A model generated the notes under the pieces. That model had not been told where the DNA came from. It saw only the letters and a program-made list of their open reading frames with translations, and ran no database searches. From JAOABP01 sp964590395 (GTDB taxonomy: Bacteria; Hydrothermota; Tepidihabitantia; Tepidihabitantales; Tepidihabitantaceae), in contig CAZPVT010000010.1 in the NCBI GenBank assembly GCA_964590395.1, positions 1-50,582 on the forward strand: 50,582 nucleotides of DNA, written 5' to 3'. The position numbers and the translations under genes are program-made. Positions 16,711 to 24,219 of this stretch are shown in pieces (position 1 is the first letter of the stretch; each line of letters opens with the position of its first letter).

Positions 16711-17471
16711 GCGAGGAGGGCAGCACCAAGGGCAGCGGTATGCAGTGGGTGCTGGGAAGTGATGACGGGCAGTCCTAACGTTTGCTCTAATGCGTGGCGC
16801 ATACCAGAATTGAGCGCAGTACCACCGGTGAAGATGACATCCGGTTCAATCGGTAGTCTTCGTGCCAGATTTGCGACCCTTGTTGCCAGCGCCTGATGCA
16901 GTCCGGCGATAATGTCTTCACGCGGAACCTCCGCTGCGACCATAGAGAGGATTTCAGTTTCCACCATAACCACGCACAGACTGGAGAGTTGCACTGGGTT
17001 TTGCGAATACCGGCTCAATGTGCCGAAATCTTCCAGTGGGATATCAAGTCCCCGGGCGATAAATTCTAAGAAACTGCCCGTACCAGCAGCACAACGGTCG
17101 TTCATTACGAACTCTTGAATTACTCCGTTACTATTTAGGGTGATGACTTTGGAGTCCTGTCCGCCAATATCGATTATCGTTCGGGCAGTAGGATGCCAAT
17201 ACTTTATACCTTTAGCGGTAGCGGTAATTTCGGTGACATAATCACTGGCAAAATTGACCGAGTAGCGGGCGTAGCCAGTGGCAACGGCCCGGCTGATTTC
17301 GTGCGATTGTAGTTCAGCGCGCTGTAAGGCGTTTTGAAACATCGCTTCTGCGGTTGCCCGTGGTTTCATCCCGGTGCGGGCGATTGCAGTAGCGCGGATC
17401 ACCTCGTTTTCCCGGTCGTAAATAACTATTTTGGTATTTGCCGAGCCAACGTCAATTCCTGCGACAATCAC
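16707..17471 (-). CDS. 2-hydroxyacyl-CoA dehydratase activase (HgdC/BadF family)
   Basis: 254 residues. This is an ATPase of the ASKHA fold with a [4Fe-4S] cluster shared by a homodimer; it injects one low-potential electron into its partner dehydratase at the cost of ATP. Visible motifs are the phosphate loop GIDVGSANTKIVIYD (5-19), IDIGGQDSKV (about 100-109), and the two cluster cysteines Cys127 (DRCAAGTGSFLE) and Cys166 (SSLCVVMVETEI). The C-terminal FTGGTALNSGMRHALE is also typical. It is the last gene of the seven-gene operon and overlaps the previous gene by 4 bases. The partner is presumably the HgdA/B-like pair two genes upstream. Confidence 0.9.
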   Translation of the reverse strand: MIVAGIDVGSANTKIVIYDRENEVIRATAIARTGMKPRATAEAMFQNALQRAELQSHEISRAVATGYARYSVNFASDYVTEITATAKGIKYWHPTARTIIDIGGQDSKVITLNSNGVIQEFVMNDRCAAGTGSFLEFIARGLDIPLEDFGTLSRYSQNPVQLSSLCVVMVETEILSMVAAEVPREDIIAGLHQALATRVANLARRLPIEPDVIFTGGTALNSGMRHALEQTLGLPVITSQHPLHTAALGAALLA

Positions 17472-18535
17472 ACTACCGCCCTTTTGTATTTAGTCGGAAA
17501 ATCATACTGTCCAGAGATTTTAGTTGCCCGGACAAAGGTGGCAAGGTTTTCTTCCGGGGTGGCGAGGGGCACTTCACAGCCGGTCGCGGCAACATAGCCC
17601 CGGGGACAGGTTTTACCTAAAGATACCATCTCGATGACCTGGGTTTCAATTACCGTGGGGGGGGTGAGCCAGAGATTGGAGGTGTCGTAGTTGCCGATGA
17701 GCCGGACCTTGTTGCCGACCGCAGCCAGTGCCAGTTTGATGTCGATTTTGTCAACGCTGATCAGGTCGGCACCGCTCGCCGGTATCAAACCGATAATATT
17801 AGTAGTATCACCACAGATATGAAGCACAACATCAAGGTCATACCGGTGGTAAAAATCGATTACCATCTTTTCGTAAGGCAGGGCAAACTGCCGGTACTGA
17901 TTCGGACTGAGTACACTGCCGGATGCCAGTGGGTCAACAAGTATGGGTAGCGCTCCGGCACGGATCACCGCGCGGGAAAAGTTAATAACCGCAGTAGTGG
18001 CGTAGGAAAGAAGTTTATGGACCGCGTCCGGATTTTCAATTAATGCCAGTAAAAGAGACTCCGGTTCTACGAGTTGCTGGGCAGTGGTAAAAGGTGCCGG
18101 TATATAGGCAAGTATCGGAACCCGGTCAGCGATCGCTTCGTAGGCGTAGTTGATTGCAGTGAGGTAGACTCCGAGTCGGCCCCCAAGGGCAATTTCACCT
18201 TTTTGGGTAATGGCACCTGCTGCGGTTAATACATCTTGCCATTTTGGTTTAGAAAGGATCGGCAGATCGTTCTCTGGATAGTGGTATTCTGAACCCAACC
18301 CTTCGGCAACGATGCCAACTTCAGAAAAGATGGATATAAAATCGGTCTGAAAGTGTTCTCGAGATTGAAGTTGACATTTTGCCATAATGACGCCGTCGGT
18401 ATAATAGTCACGCAGGGGCACGCCCACGAAAATGGCGGCGTAAGAGGTGAGAAGTGGAAATAGCGGTACCCGATCCTGAGTTTCGTCAATGACCAGCAAC
18501 CCAAAACGTTCACGAGGATTCAGGATTTCGCGCAT
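17468..18535 (-). CDS. UroD-type corrinoid methyltransferase, second copy
   Basis: 355 residues, with the uroporphyrinogen-decarboxylase fold used by MtaA/MtbA/MtbA-like methyltransferases. The zinc ligands expected of the methyltransferase branch are present: LHICGDTT (His, Cys) and a late cysteine in ATGCEVPLATPEENL. DPLASGSVLSPNQYRQFALPY is a shared family motif. The product does not look like the haem enzyme UroD, since no other haem gene is near. It would move a methyl group between a corrinoid protein and an acceptor or donor. It overlaps the dehydratase-like gene before it by 16 bases. It has diverged clearly from the first copy at 22414-23427, so the two probably act on different substrates. 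Confidence 0.82.
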   Translation of the reverse strand: MREILNPRERFGLLVIDETQDRVPLFPLLTSYAAIFVGVPLRDYYTDGVIMAKCQLQSREHFQTDFISIFSEVGIVAEGLGSEYHYPENDLPILSKPKWQDVLTAAGAITQKGEIALGGRLGVYLTAINYAYEAIADRVPILAYIPAPFTTAQQLVEPESLLLALIENPDAVHKLLSYATTAVINFSRAVIRAGALPILVDPLASGSVLSPNQYRQFALPYEKMVIDFYHRYDLDVVLHICGDTTNIIGLIPASGADLISVDKIDIKLALAAVGNKVRLIGNYDTSNLWLTPPTVIETQVIEMVSLGKTCPRGYVAATGCEVPLATPEENLATFVRATKISGQYDFPTKYKRAVV

Positions 18536-19917
18536 CGCCGGCTCCTTAAAAGCTCCATAAATGCCTCGATTCTGGTTAAAGTCTGCCGGTCAATTTCTCG
18601 GTTCGGTGGTGCAACGTCGAACTCCAATACCGGTAACCCAAGGCGATCTCGGACAATATCACCGATCAACTTTGACTCCATTGCACAGTGCGATCCCCCC
18701 AGTAGTCCGGAGATGATTAGCCCTTCTGCAGAGTTCTTTGTTGACTGTCTGATCAACAGCTCTGCACGCTCTGCGGATGTGCCGTTTAATGAGCCGAAGA
18801 GATGGGAACGGGCAATCGCCACCAGTGGGGGCAAAGAGTTTTCAATAGGTGCGAGCGCCTGGTTGATGACATATTCGGTGGCAACGATGCGAGCACCGTA
18901 GTCTTCGGCAGTGCAGAGCAGTAACGGATCAGCAGGTGGTGTCAGCCAGGCAAGATGTAGGCTACTTAGAGGAAGCACTGCTTGATTAGTCCGTGTGCGA
19001 TGTTCAGCGGTGTTAAGGAGGTGGTGAAGTATGTTAATCCATTCGGTGATATCCGAGTAGAAATGTAGACACCCAAATTCGATGAGCATCATTTCCACTG
19101 CCGGGAAAACCGCGTGGGTAAAGGCAAGGTCGCGTAATCGGGCGGTTATTTTACGCACAAGATTTGCCCGCTGAATCGCCTGTTTTAGCAAATCTTCGGT
19201 GAGTCTGATCCCAGTGAGTTCTTCAAGCGATTTAATTACTCGGTGATATTCCGATACGAGCAGTTCGATGGTTTCTGAGATGTCGTCACTCTGACGCAGA
19301 GGTGTCTCAACCCAGATGACATTGCCGGTTAGCTGAGCCACGAGGCTTTGAACTCCGGAGTAATCGTCGCAAGAGGCGCCGGTGGCGGCAATAATCAGGT
19401 CTGGATCAGGAAAATAGCTGTGTTTGACAAAGGCACCGAGTGCAGCACGAGAGTAACAGGTTGCCTCCGGAATACCGAGGTCCTCAGCTGTTTTGAGTAG
19501 CACCCGACTTTCCATGGCGAATGGGGTCCACCACCAGCAGTCCGGGTAGAAAGGTACGCACTCGGGAAAGGCACTGATAATTATCGCCAAAGGTCCTAAA
19601 TCGCCCATTACCGCAATTACCTTTTTACCTATTTGTTGGGCACGGAAGAGCCGTTCAACCTCGTTGTTGACGAAGCCCCAGAGCCGAAGTGCAGCAAGGG
19701 AGTTGTCGAACTTCAGCCGACGGAGATGCCGGGCACCGTAAATAGCAAAGGTTTGAGGCGGAAAGAGGTATTTTGCCCAGGTGGCGTCGTTAGGTGGAAA
19801 GTAGCAAAATTTTTCAATTATGTTGTCTGGAATCTGGTCGAACAGGTCATCCCATTCGTCAAAGGTTATCCGGGCGGATTTGGGGTCCTGATAGCTAAAA
19901 TTGTCCTTTTGTCTCAT
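18520..19917 (-). CDS. 2-hydroxyacyl-CoA dehydratase-like subunit A
   Basis: 465 residues, close to the HgdA-type length (about 475). It belongs to the BcrC/BadD/HgdB superfamily, whose members hold [4Fe-4S] or double-cubane clusters and perform difficult reductions or radical dehydrations. Candidate cluster cysteines are Cys120, Cys127, Cys154 (EATCYSRAAL), Cys183 (ATGASCDDYSG) and the late GGSHCAMESKLI. The C-terminal LPVLEFDVAPPNREID is shared with the partner subunit. It overlaps the partner by 4 bases (ATGA). The substrate cannot be read from the sequence: no CoA transferase or CoA ligase is nearby. Confidence 0.82.
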   Translation of the reverse strand: MRQKDNFSYQDPKSARITFDEWDDLFDQIPDNIIEKFCYFPPNDATWAKYLFPPQTFAIYGARHLRRLKFDNSLAALRLWGFVNNEVERLFRAQQIGKKVIAVMGDLGPLAIIISAFPECVPFYPDCWWWTPFAMESRVLLKTAEDLGIPEATCYSRAALGAFVKHSYFPDPDLIIAATGASCDDYSGVQSLVAQLTGNVIWVETPLRQSDDISETIELLVSEYHRVIKSLEELTGIRLTEDLLKQAIQRANLVRKITARLRDLAFTHAVFPAVEMMLIEFGCLHFYSDITEWINILHHLLNTAEHRTRTNQAVLPLSSLHLAWLTPPADPLLLCTAEDYGARIVATEYVINQALAPIENSLPPLVAIARSHLFGSLNGTSAERAELLIRQSTKNSAEGLIISGLLGGSHCAMESKLIGDIVRDRLGLPVLEFDVAPPNREIDRQTLTRIEAFMELLRSRRCAKS

Positions 19918-21029
19918 TTGCTTTTAAGCATCTCAGCAAACGCCTCAATACGGGTCCTTAACTGCTGGTAGTTTTTCTCTGAGTAGTCGCTGTCGATCTC
20001 GAGTACCGGTAGCTGCAGTTTAGTACGATGAGTTTGTACCTCAAAGCGCCACGGGTCACAGTAAAGCAGGGTTTTATAAATTATACCCTGGACTAGACGT
20101 TCAGCAATCAGCTTGTGGGTGAAGTCGTAGAGTCGATCGTTTGGGCGGCGAAATGCGCAGGGAATGAGGTTGAAGTAATAGTTTGCTAGTGCAATCAATG
20201 GGTCATCTTTAACCTCAACGGTTTCTGTAAAGAATCTTGTACCCGTGCAAATGGTGTCCGCAACGATGGCAAGCTCTTTTTCCAGGAGTGTGATGGTCCT
20301 GCGGTCCTCTTCAGTCAGGATACTACCGGCGAGTAGCACTCTTGGCAGAGCGGGCTGGCTATTAACCGGCTGGTGGGGCATCTTCTCGGAAATCAACTCG
20401 ATCACATCCTCAGATTTGAGCAAGGTGGCAAGAAGGACGAGGTCGAGGATTTCGCTGCCCTTGACCGGAGGCGGTTCCTGGATACGAGTTTCATCAAGTG
20501 CCTTCAATGCCTGCCGCAGACGATTATATTCGGTTATCGTCGAGGTGAGACGAGGTAAACCATCCACACCGGTTAGAGTTTTGAGGAAGTTCATCATTTT
20601 CTCCAACTGCCGGAGAAACTCATTTAAACGGTTGGGGAAATCTTCTGCGGTCCGGGGAAGATAAATTTGAAAGACAGGTATATCAACTACATTGCGCACC
20701 ACTTCGGGCAAACGGCGCATCATATCGCATGTATTTACGAAGACCAAAGCGTCAGCCAGTTGATAAAGGGGGTCGGTGGTAAGTTTGCCCAGAGTGCTTT
20801 TGCAGAATGGACAGGCATCAGGCCGGAGGTGTCTTTCGCCTAAAAGTGCGGCAGAGTTATCTCCCCGGGCAAGCCGGATAGGAACTGCACCACTGGCTTG
20901 GATAACCTCCACGGGCACGTATAGGCAGAAATAACCGACCACCTTTTTACCGGTTACCCGCAGTCTCTTTAGCTCGGCAATCCGTTCCTCACGAAGATGC
21001 GCGATTTTCTTGTATTCGATCAATGCCAT
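19914..21029 (-). CDS. 2-hydroxyacyl-CoA dehydratase-like subunit B
   Basis: 371 residues, close to HgdB length (about 379). Family hallmarks are GYFCLYVPVEVIQASGAVP (residues 32-50), DACPFCKSTLG (Cys73, Cys76), VNTCDMMRR (Cys101) and a late YCDPWRFEVQ. The N-terminal Cys35, Cys73 and Cys101, with the late cysteine, probably hold an iron-sulfur cluster; the extra Cys76 may matter for telling a simple cubane from a double cubane. Overlaps of 10 bases with the corrinoid activator upstream and 4 bases with subunit A downstream point to a stoichiometric complex. Alternative readings are a double-cubane cluster protein reducing small molecules or an atypical dehydratase. Confidence 0.84.
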   Translation of the reverse strand: MALIEYKKIAHLREERIAELKRLRVTGKKVVGYFCLYVPVEVIQASGAVPIRLARGDNSAALLGERHLRPDACPFCKSTLGKLTTDPLYQLADALVFVNTCDMMRRLPEVVRNVVDIPVFQIYLPRTAEDFPNRLNEFLRQLEKMMNFLKTLTGVDGLPRLTSTITEYNRLRQALKALDETRIQEPPPVKGSEILDLVLLATLLKSEDVIELISEKMPHQPVNSQPALPRVLLAGSILTEEDRRTITLLEKELAIVADTICTGTRFFTETVEVKDDPLIALANYYFNLIPCAFRRPNDRLYDFTHKLIAERLVQGIIYKTLLYCDPWRFEVQTHRTKLQLPVLEIDSDYSEKNYQQLRTRIEAFAEMLKSK

Positions 21030-22423
21030 GGTTGAAACAACATTGACTCAATGAACCGGTCAGTAAAATCTGGGTGCTCAGCCAGCAGGATCTCCTGACT
21101 TATTCGGGCGATATGGAAAGTTTCTATTAGTTGTTGGGGATTTCGGGCGGCTCTTATTGCGCCCAGATGGGCCAAGTTGGGGTGTTGATAGAGAATGTCG
21201 ATCTTTCCAGCTGGTAATAGGCCGATGGCAAAGGCAGAGGACGGGTTAATTTTGTTGCCGAACCTGCCGGTAAGGAAGATGCGAGTGATTTTTCCTGGGT
21301 CCGGATTATACTCACCAAACCATTCTTTAAAAAGTAATTTAATTCCCACGGTAATTGCTGCTTTTGCTACCTGTAGTTCCCGGATGTCAGATTGGGTGAG
21401 ATACACCTGGTTTTCTCCGTCCGCATAGAGTAATAGCTGGTTGCCGGAATTTATTCGGCCGGTGGAGTCAATTATGCCGTACTTTAATGCCTCAGCGATA
21501 ACATCCAGCACGCCGGAACCGCAGATGCCTCTGGGTTTTCTCTTGCCCACGGTTTTCAGCCGCCATTTACCCTGCTGGTAGCGAGCAGCGGTGATTGCAC
21601 CCGGAATTGCCAGCGAACCGCAGGTGATAGTTGAGCCTTCAAACGCGGGTCCGGCAGCGGTGGAACAGGCAAAGAGGCGAAACTTATTACCCAACACAAC
21701 CTCTCCATTGGTGCCGGCATCAATTAGAAGGGAGATTTTTTCACTACAGTGCATTCCGCTGGCAAGGATGGCAGCAGTGCAGTCACTACCCAAAAATGAA
21801 CCTAAAATTGGTAGGGTTTTCAGTCGCAGACCATTGATGCGAAAGTTCAACACCGTTTTTAGTCTCAGTTTTGGTTGATAAGGATAGACGCCCAGCGCGG
21901 TGGGGTTTTTGCCTAAAAGGAAGTGGAGCATTACGGTATTACCCACTACCATGCCGGTGCGGCGTCGGTCAATGTGACGCCGTTGGCAATACTGTTTTAA
22001 TAGTTCAGTAAGGGGGATCTGGCTGACCCTGCGCCAATTAGCGATACGGCTGACCACATCCGCACCATATTTTGACTGTGGGTTAATTACCGTCTCGGTA
22101 TATCTTGCCCGTCCGGTTCCAGAGTCGAGCGCTGCCAGTGTAATCGTTGTTGTGCCGATGTCTACTACCAGCAAAAGCGGTCGGCTTTGGGAAAAGTTGG
22201 CGGTCAGAGGGGGGGCTTTTCTGACCGCAATGTCGCGCGGTAGGTGAACGATGATCGGTTCGGCAGGTACGAATTGACAGGCGAGCACGGTTTTGCCATT
22301 AACCAGCACCTGGCATTTACCACAGTGCCCGCGGCCAGCACATTCGCCGGTAAGCGTGATACCTTTTTTCAGCAGTAGATCACGCAAACTTTGGTTCTGT
22401 TTTGGTATTACCTTTATTTCCAT
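21020..22423 (-). CDS. Ferredoxin-ASKHA corrinoid reductive activator (DUF4445)
   Basis: 467 residues. An N-terminal [2Fe-2S] domain has cysteines 28, 34, 37 and 49 (GECAGRGHCGKCQVLVNGK). After a short linker comes a C-terminal ASKHA domain starting LLLVVDIGTTTITLAALD, with LLIDAGTNGEVVLG and GSGVLDVIAEAL. This is the layout of RamA-/RACE-type proteins, which use ATP to drive reduction of inactive Co(II) corrinoid back to Co(I). It is shorter than many RACE proteins because the ferredoxin-to-ASKHA linker is short. The corrinoid protein and methyltransferase upstream are the expected partners. It overlaps neighbours on both sides by 10 bases. Confidence 0.86.
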   Translation of the reverse strand: MEIKVIPKQNQSLRDLLLKKGITLTGECAGRGHCGKCQVLVNGKTVLACQFVPAEPIIVHLPRDIAVRKAPPLTANFSQSRPLLLVVDIGTTTITLAALDSGTGRARYTETVINPQSKYGADVVSRIANWRRVSQIPLTELLKQYCQRRHIDRRRTGMVVGNTVMLHFLLGKNPTALGVYPYQPKLRLKTVLNFRINGLRLKTLPILGSFLGSDCTAAILASGMHCSEKISLLIDAGTNGEVVLGNKFRLFACSTAAGPAFEGSTITCGSLAIPGAITAARYQQGKWRLKTVGKRKPRGICGSGVLDVIAEALKYGIIDSTGRINSGNQLLLYADGENQVYLTQSDIRELQVAKAAITVGIKLLFKEWFGEYNPDPGKITRIFLTGRFGNKINPSSAFAIGLLPAGKIDILYQHPNLAHLGAIRAARNPQQLIETFHIARISQEILLAEHPDFTDRFIESMLFQPWH

Positions 22424-23427
22424 CGCCAGGAACGGGCGGTTTCAATTAGCGCAACGACATTCTCTTTGGGTGTTGATGTTGCCAGGTCACAGGCGGAGGA
22501 AAGTATCATTTTGGGCATACCGCTGTTTAGACAATCCTGCGCAGCATTAGCCACCTGTTGAGGTTTTCCGGTTTCCAGGAGTTGGGTTGAGACATTGCCC
22601 ATAATGATTGACTGGGGGCCAATCTGGGTGCGGACGGATTTTAGGGGCATTTCGTCAACACTTAACACCTCAGCTCCGGTTTGATTCATAAGTTGCAGAA
22701 TCTGGCGGCTGTCACCACAGATGTGCAAGCCGGTCCAGCTGCCAAGTTGATGAATGAAGTCTACCAGTTCCTTAAGATAGGGCAGGGCGAACCGCTGAAA
22801 GTGTGTAGGGCTGATGATGCTGCCGGAGGCAAATGGGTCACCGATAAACGGAATTCCACCCGCCCGGATGATTTCCCGGGCGTAATGCTTTTGATTTGAC
22901 AGTGCACATTGAAGATACCAATCCGTCTTTTCGGGGCTGGCCAAAAGTAGTTCTAAAAGGTGCTCCGGTCCTGCGAGAAAACAGGCGAGTGAAAAAGGAC
23001 CTTTGAGCGAGACCAGGATAAAGGTCTCATCTTTAACCATTTCTCGCAGCCTTCTTGTTGCCTGAAGCACAATCCCCAATCTCTTTTCTCTGCCGGTTGT
23101 AAAGGGACGGGATTTTTCCCTGGCGGGTTGGAGCAAAACGGGCGGTTCATCCTCCGGAATTTCAATTTCACACCCCATCGCTTCGGCTTCGACCATGACA
23201 TCGGTAAAAACCATAATCAGGTCGTAATCGAAAACACGGTAGCAGTGGTAAAGCAGTTCGCTCAATCGGTTACCATCGGTAAGAGCTTGCCGGATTTTCT
23301 CACTGGCAAAACGGGCAGCATAGTTGGCAACTACCATCGGGAAGACAACCGGCGCGAACTGTTCCCTAAGTAGTTCCTGGTTGGTGGCGGTCAGGAGGCG
23401 GATAACTTTTGCGTATTTTGTCACCAC
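22414..23427 (-). CDS. UroD-type corrinoid methyltransferase, first copy
   Basis: 337 residues, MtaA/MtbA-like. Zinc ligands are in GLHICGDSRQIL (His, Cys) and the late SSACDLATSTPKEN (Cys). The family motif DPFASGSIISPTHFQRFALPY-like stretch begins near residue 198. It lies directly downstream of the corrinoid gene with no gap, the usual position for a methyltransferase that works on that corrinoid protein. It shares its motifs and gene neighbours with the copy at 17468-18535 but not its overall sequence. Which one loads and which one unloads the corrinoid is not determined. Confidence 0.84.
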   Translation of the reverse strand: MVTKYAKVIRLLTATNQELLREQFAPVVFPMVVANYAARFASEKIRQALTDGNRLSELLYHCYRVFDYDLIMVFTDVMVEAEAMGCEIEIPEDEPPVLLQPAREKSRPFTTGREKRLGIVLQATRRLREMVKDETFILVSLKGPFSLACFLAGPEHLLELLLASPEKTDWYLQCALSNQKHYAREIIRAGGIPFIGDPFASGSIISPTHFQRFALPYLKELVDFIHQLGSWTGLHICGDSRQILQLMNQTGAEVLSVDEMPLKSVRTQIGPQSIIMGNVSTQLLETGKPQQVANAAQDCLNSGMPKMILSSACDLATSTPKENVVALIETARSWRWK

Positions 23428-24063
23428 CTAATCAAACAGTTCTTTTAGTTTAGCAATCGCCTGATAAGCATCCGGTGCATAACCGTCCGCACCGATCTGC
23501 TGGGCGAAGAGGTCATTTACCGGTGCGCCTCCGATGAGCACCCTGACTTTTTCCCGCAGGCCGGCCTGTTTTAACGCGATGATCACTTTGCCCATAACTG
23601 GCATTGTCGTTGTCATCAGTGCTGACATACCAATTACCGTGATGCCGTCACGCACGGCATTGACAAACTGCTCAACCGGGACATTCCTGCCCAGATCAAC
23701 TACCTCATAACCAGATGCTTCTGCCATAACTTTGACGATATTCTTGCCAATGTCATGGATATCACCTTGTACCACCCCCAATGCTAATTTGTGGTGTTTT
23801 TTTTCTTTGGGTGTAAGGTGCGGCTTTAAGATGTCAAAACCGGCATACATCGTCTTGGCGGCCATTAAGACTTCTGGTACAAAATACTCCTGGCGGGCAA
23901 ACTTTTCTCCAACCATTCGCATTCCCTTTGCTAAGCCCTGATTCAGTGCGACATCCGCGGGAATCCCCTGATTTAGAGCGGTTTCACAGAGCCGGATGAC
24001 ATCATCACGGTTGAATTTAACCACCGCTGCGGAAAGAAGCGCCAGCAGTTTATCCTGTTCCAT
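23428..24063 (-). CDS. Corrinoid-binding methyltransferase protein (MtbC/MtmC-like)
   Basis: 211 residues, the standard length. Residues about 1-85 are the helical cap domain (NQGLAKGMRMVGEKFARQEY, VPEVLMAAKTMYAG) and about 90-211 the cobalamin-binding Rossmann domain. The lower-axial-ligand motif GDIHDIGKN (His103) is intact, followed by GMSALMTTTMPVM and VLIGGAPVN. It carries the methyl group on cobalt between the two UroD-type enzymes. It is the first gene of the operon. The ATG lacks a Shine-Dalgarno sequence, and the promoter places the transcript start about 4 bases before it. Confidence 0.93.
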   Translation of the reverse strand: MEQDKLLALLSAAVVKFNRDDVIRLCETALNQGIPADVALNQGLAKGMRMVGEKFARQEYFVPEVLMAAKTMYAGFDILKPHLTPKEKKHHKLALGVVQGDIHDIGKNIVKVMAEASGYEVVDLGRNVPVEQFVNAVRDGITVIGMSALMTTTMPVMGKVIIALKQAGLREKVRVLIGGAPVNDLFAQQIGADGYAPDAYQAIAKLKELFD

Positions 24064-24073
24064 TGTTAATTTT

Positions 24074-24101
24074 ATAATAACGAGAAAATTTTATCGGGCA
24101 A
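24074..24101 (-). promoter_or_regulatory. Promoter of the corrinoid/dehydratase operon
   Basis: TTGCCC (24096-24101), a 16-base spacer and TATTAT (24074-24079) on the minus strand. The predicted transcript start is about 24067, four bases before the ATG. Confidence 0.5.
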
Positions 24102-24164
24102 GACAGGACATTCTCTATTGACGGTTGCCAAATTGATTTTTTGCTGTTTTGTTAGGGGTGCTTT

Positions 24165-24192
24165 TTGACTTGTGATGGTGGGGAGATAGAAT
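24165..24192 (+). promoter_or_regulatory. Promoter of the S8 protease gene
   Basis: TTGACT (24165-24170), a 16-base spacer and TAGAAT (24187-24192), followed by a leader with AGGAGG (24209-24214) before the GTG. Confidence 0.55.
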
Positions 24193-24219
24193 TAACTCTA
24201 TTAATCCAAAGGAGGAAAA

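Noticed and set aside
17468..23427. Haem biosynthesis UroD for the two UroD-fold genes
   Set aside because: Both carry the His-x-Cys and late Cys zinc ligands of methyltransferases and sit with a corrinoid protein.
24064..24164. A small gene or terminator between the corrinoid operon and the S8 protease
   Set aside because: Only the two divergent promoters can be seen; no frame with a ribosome site.
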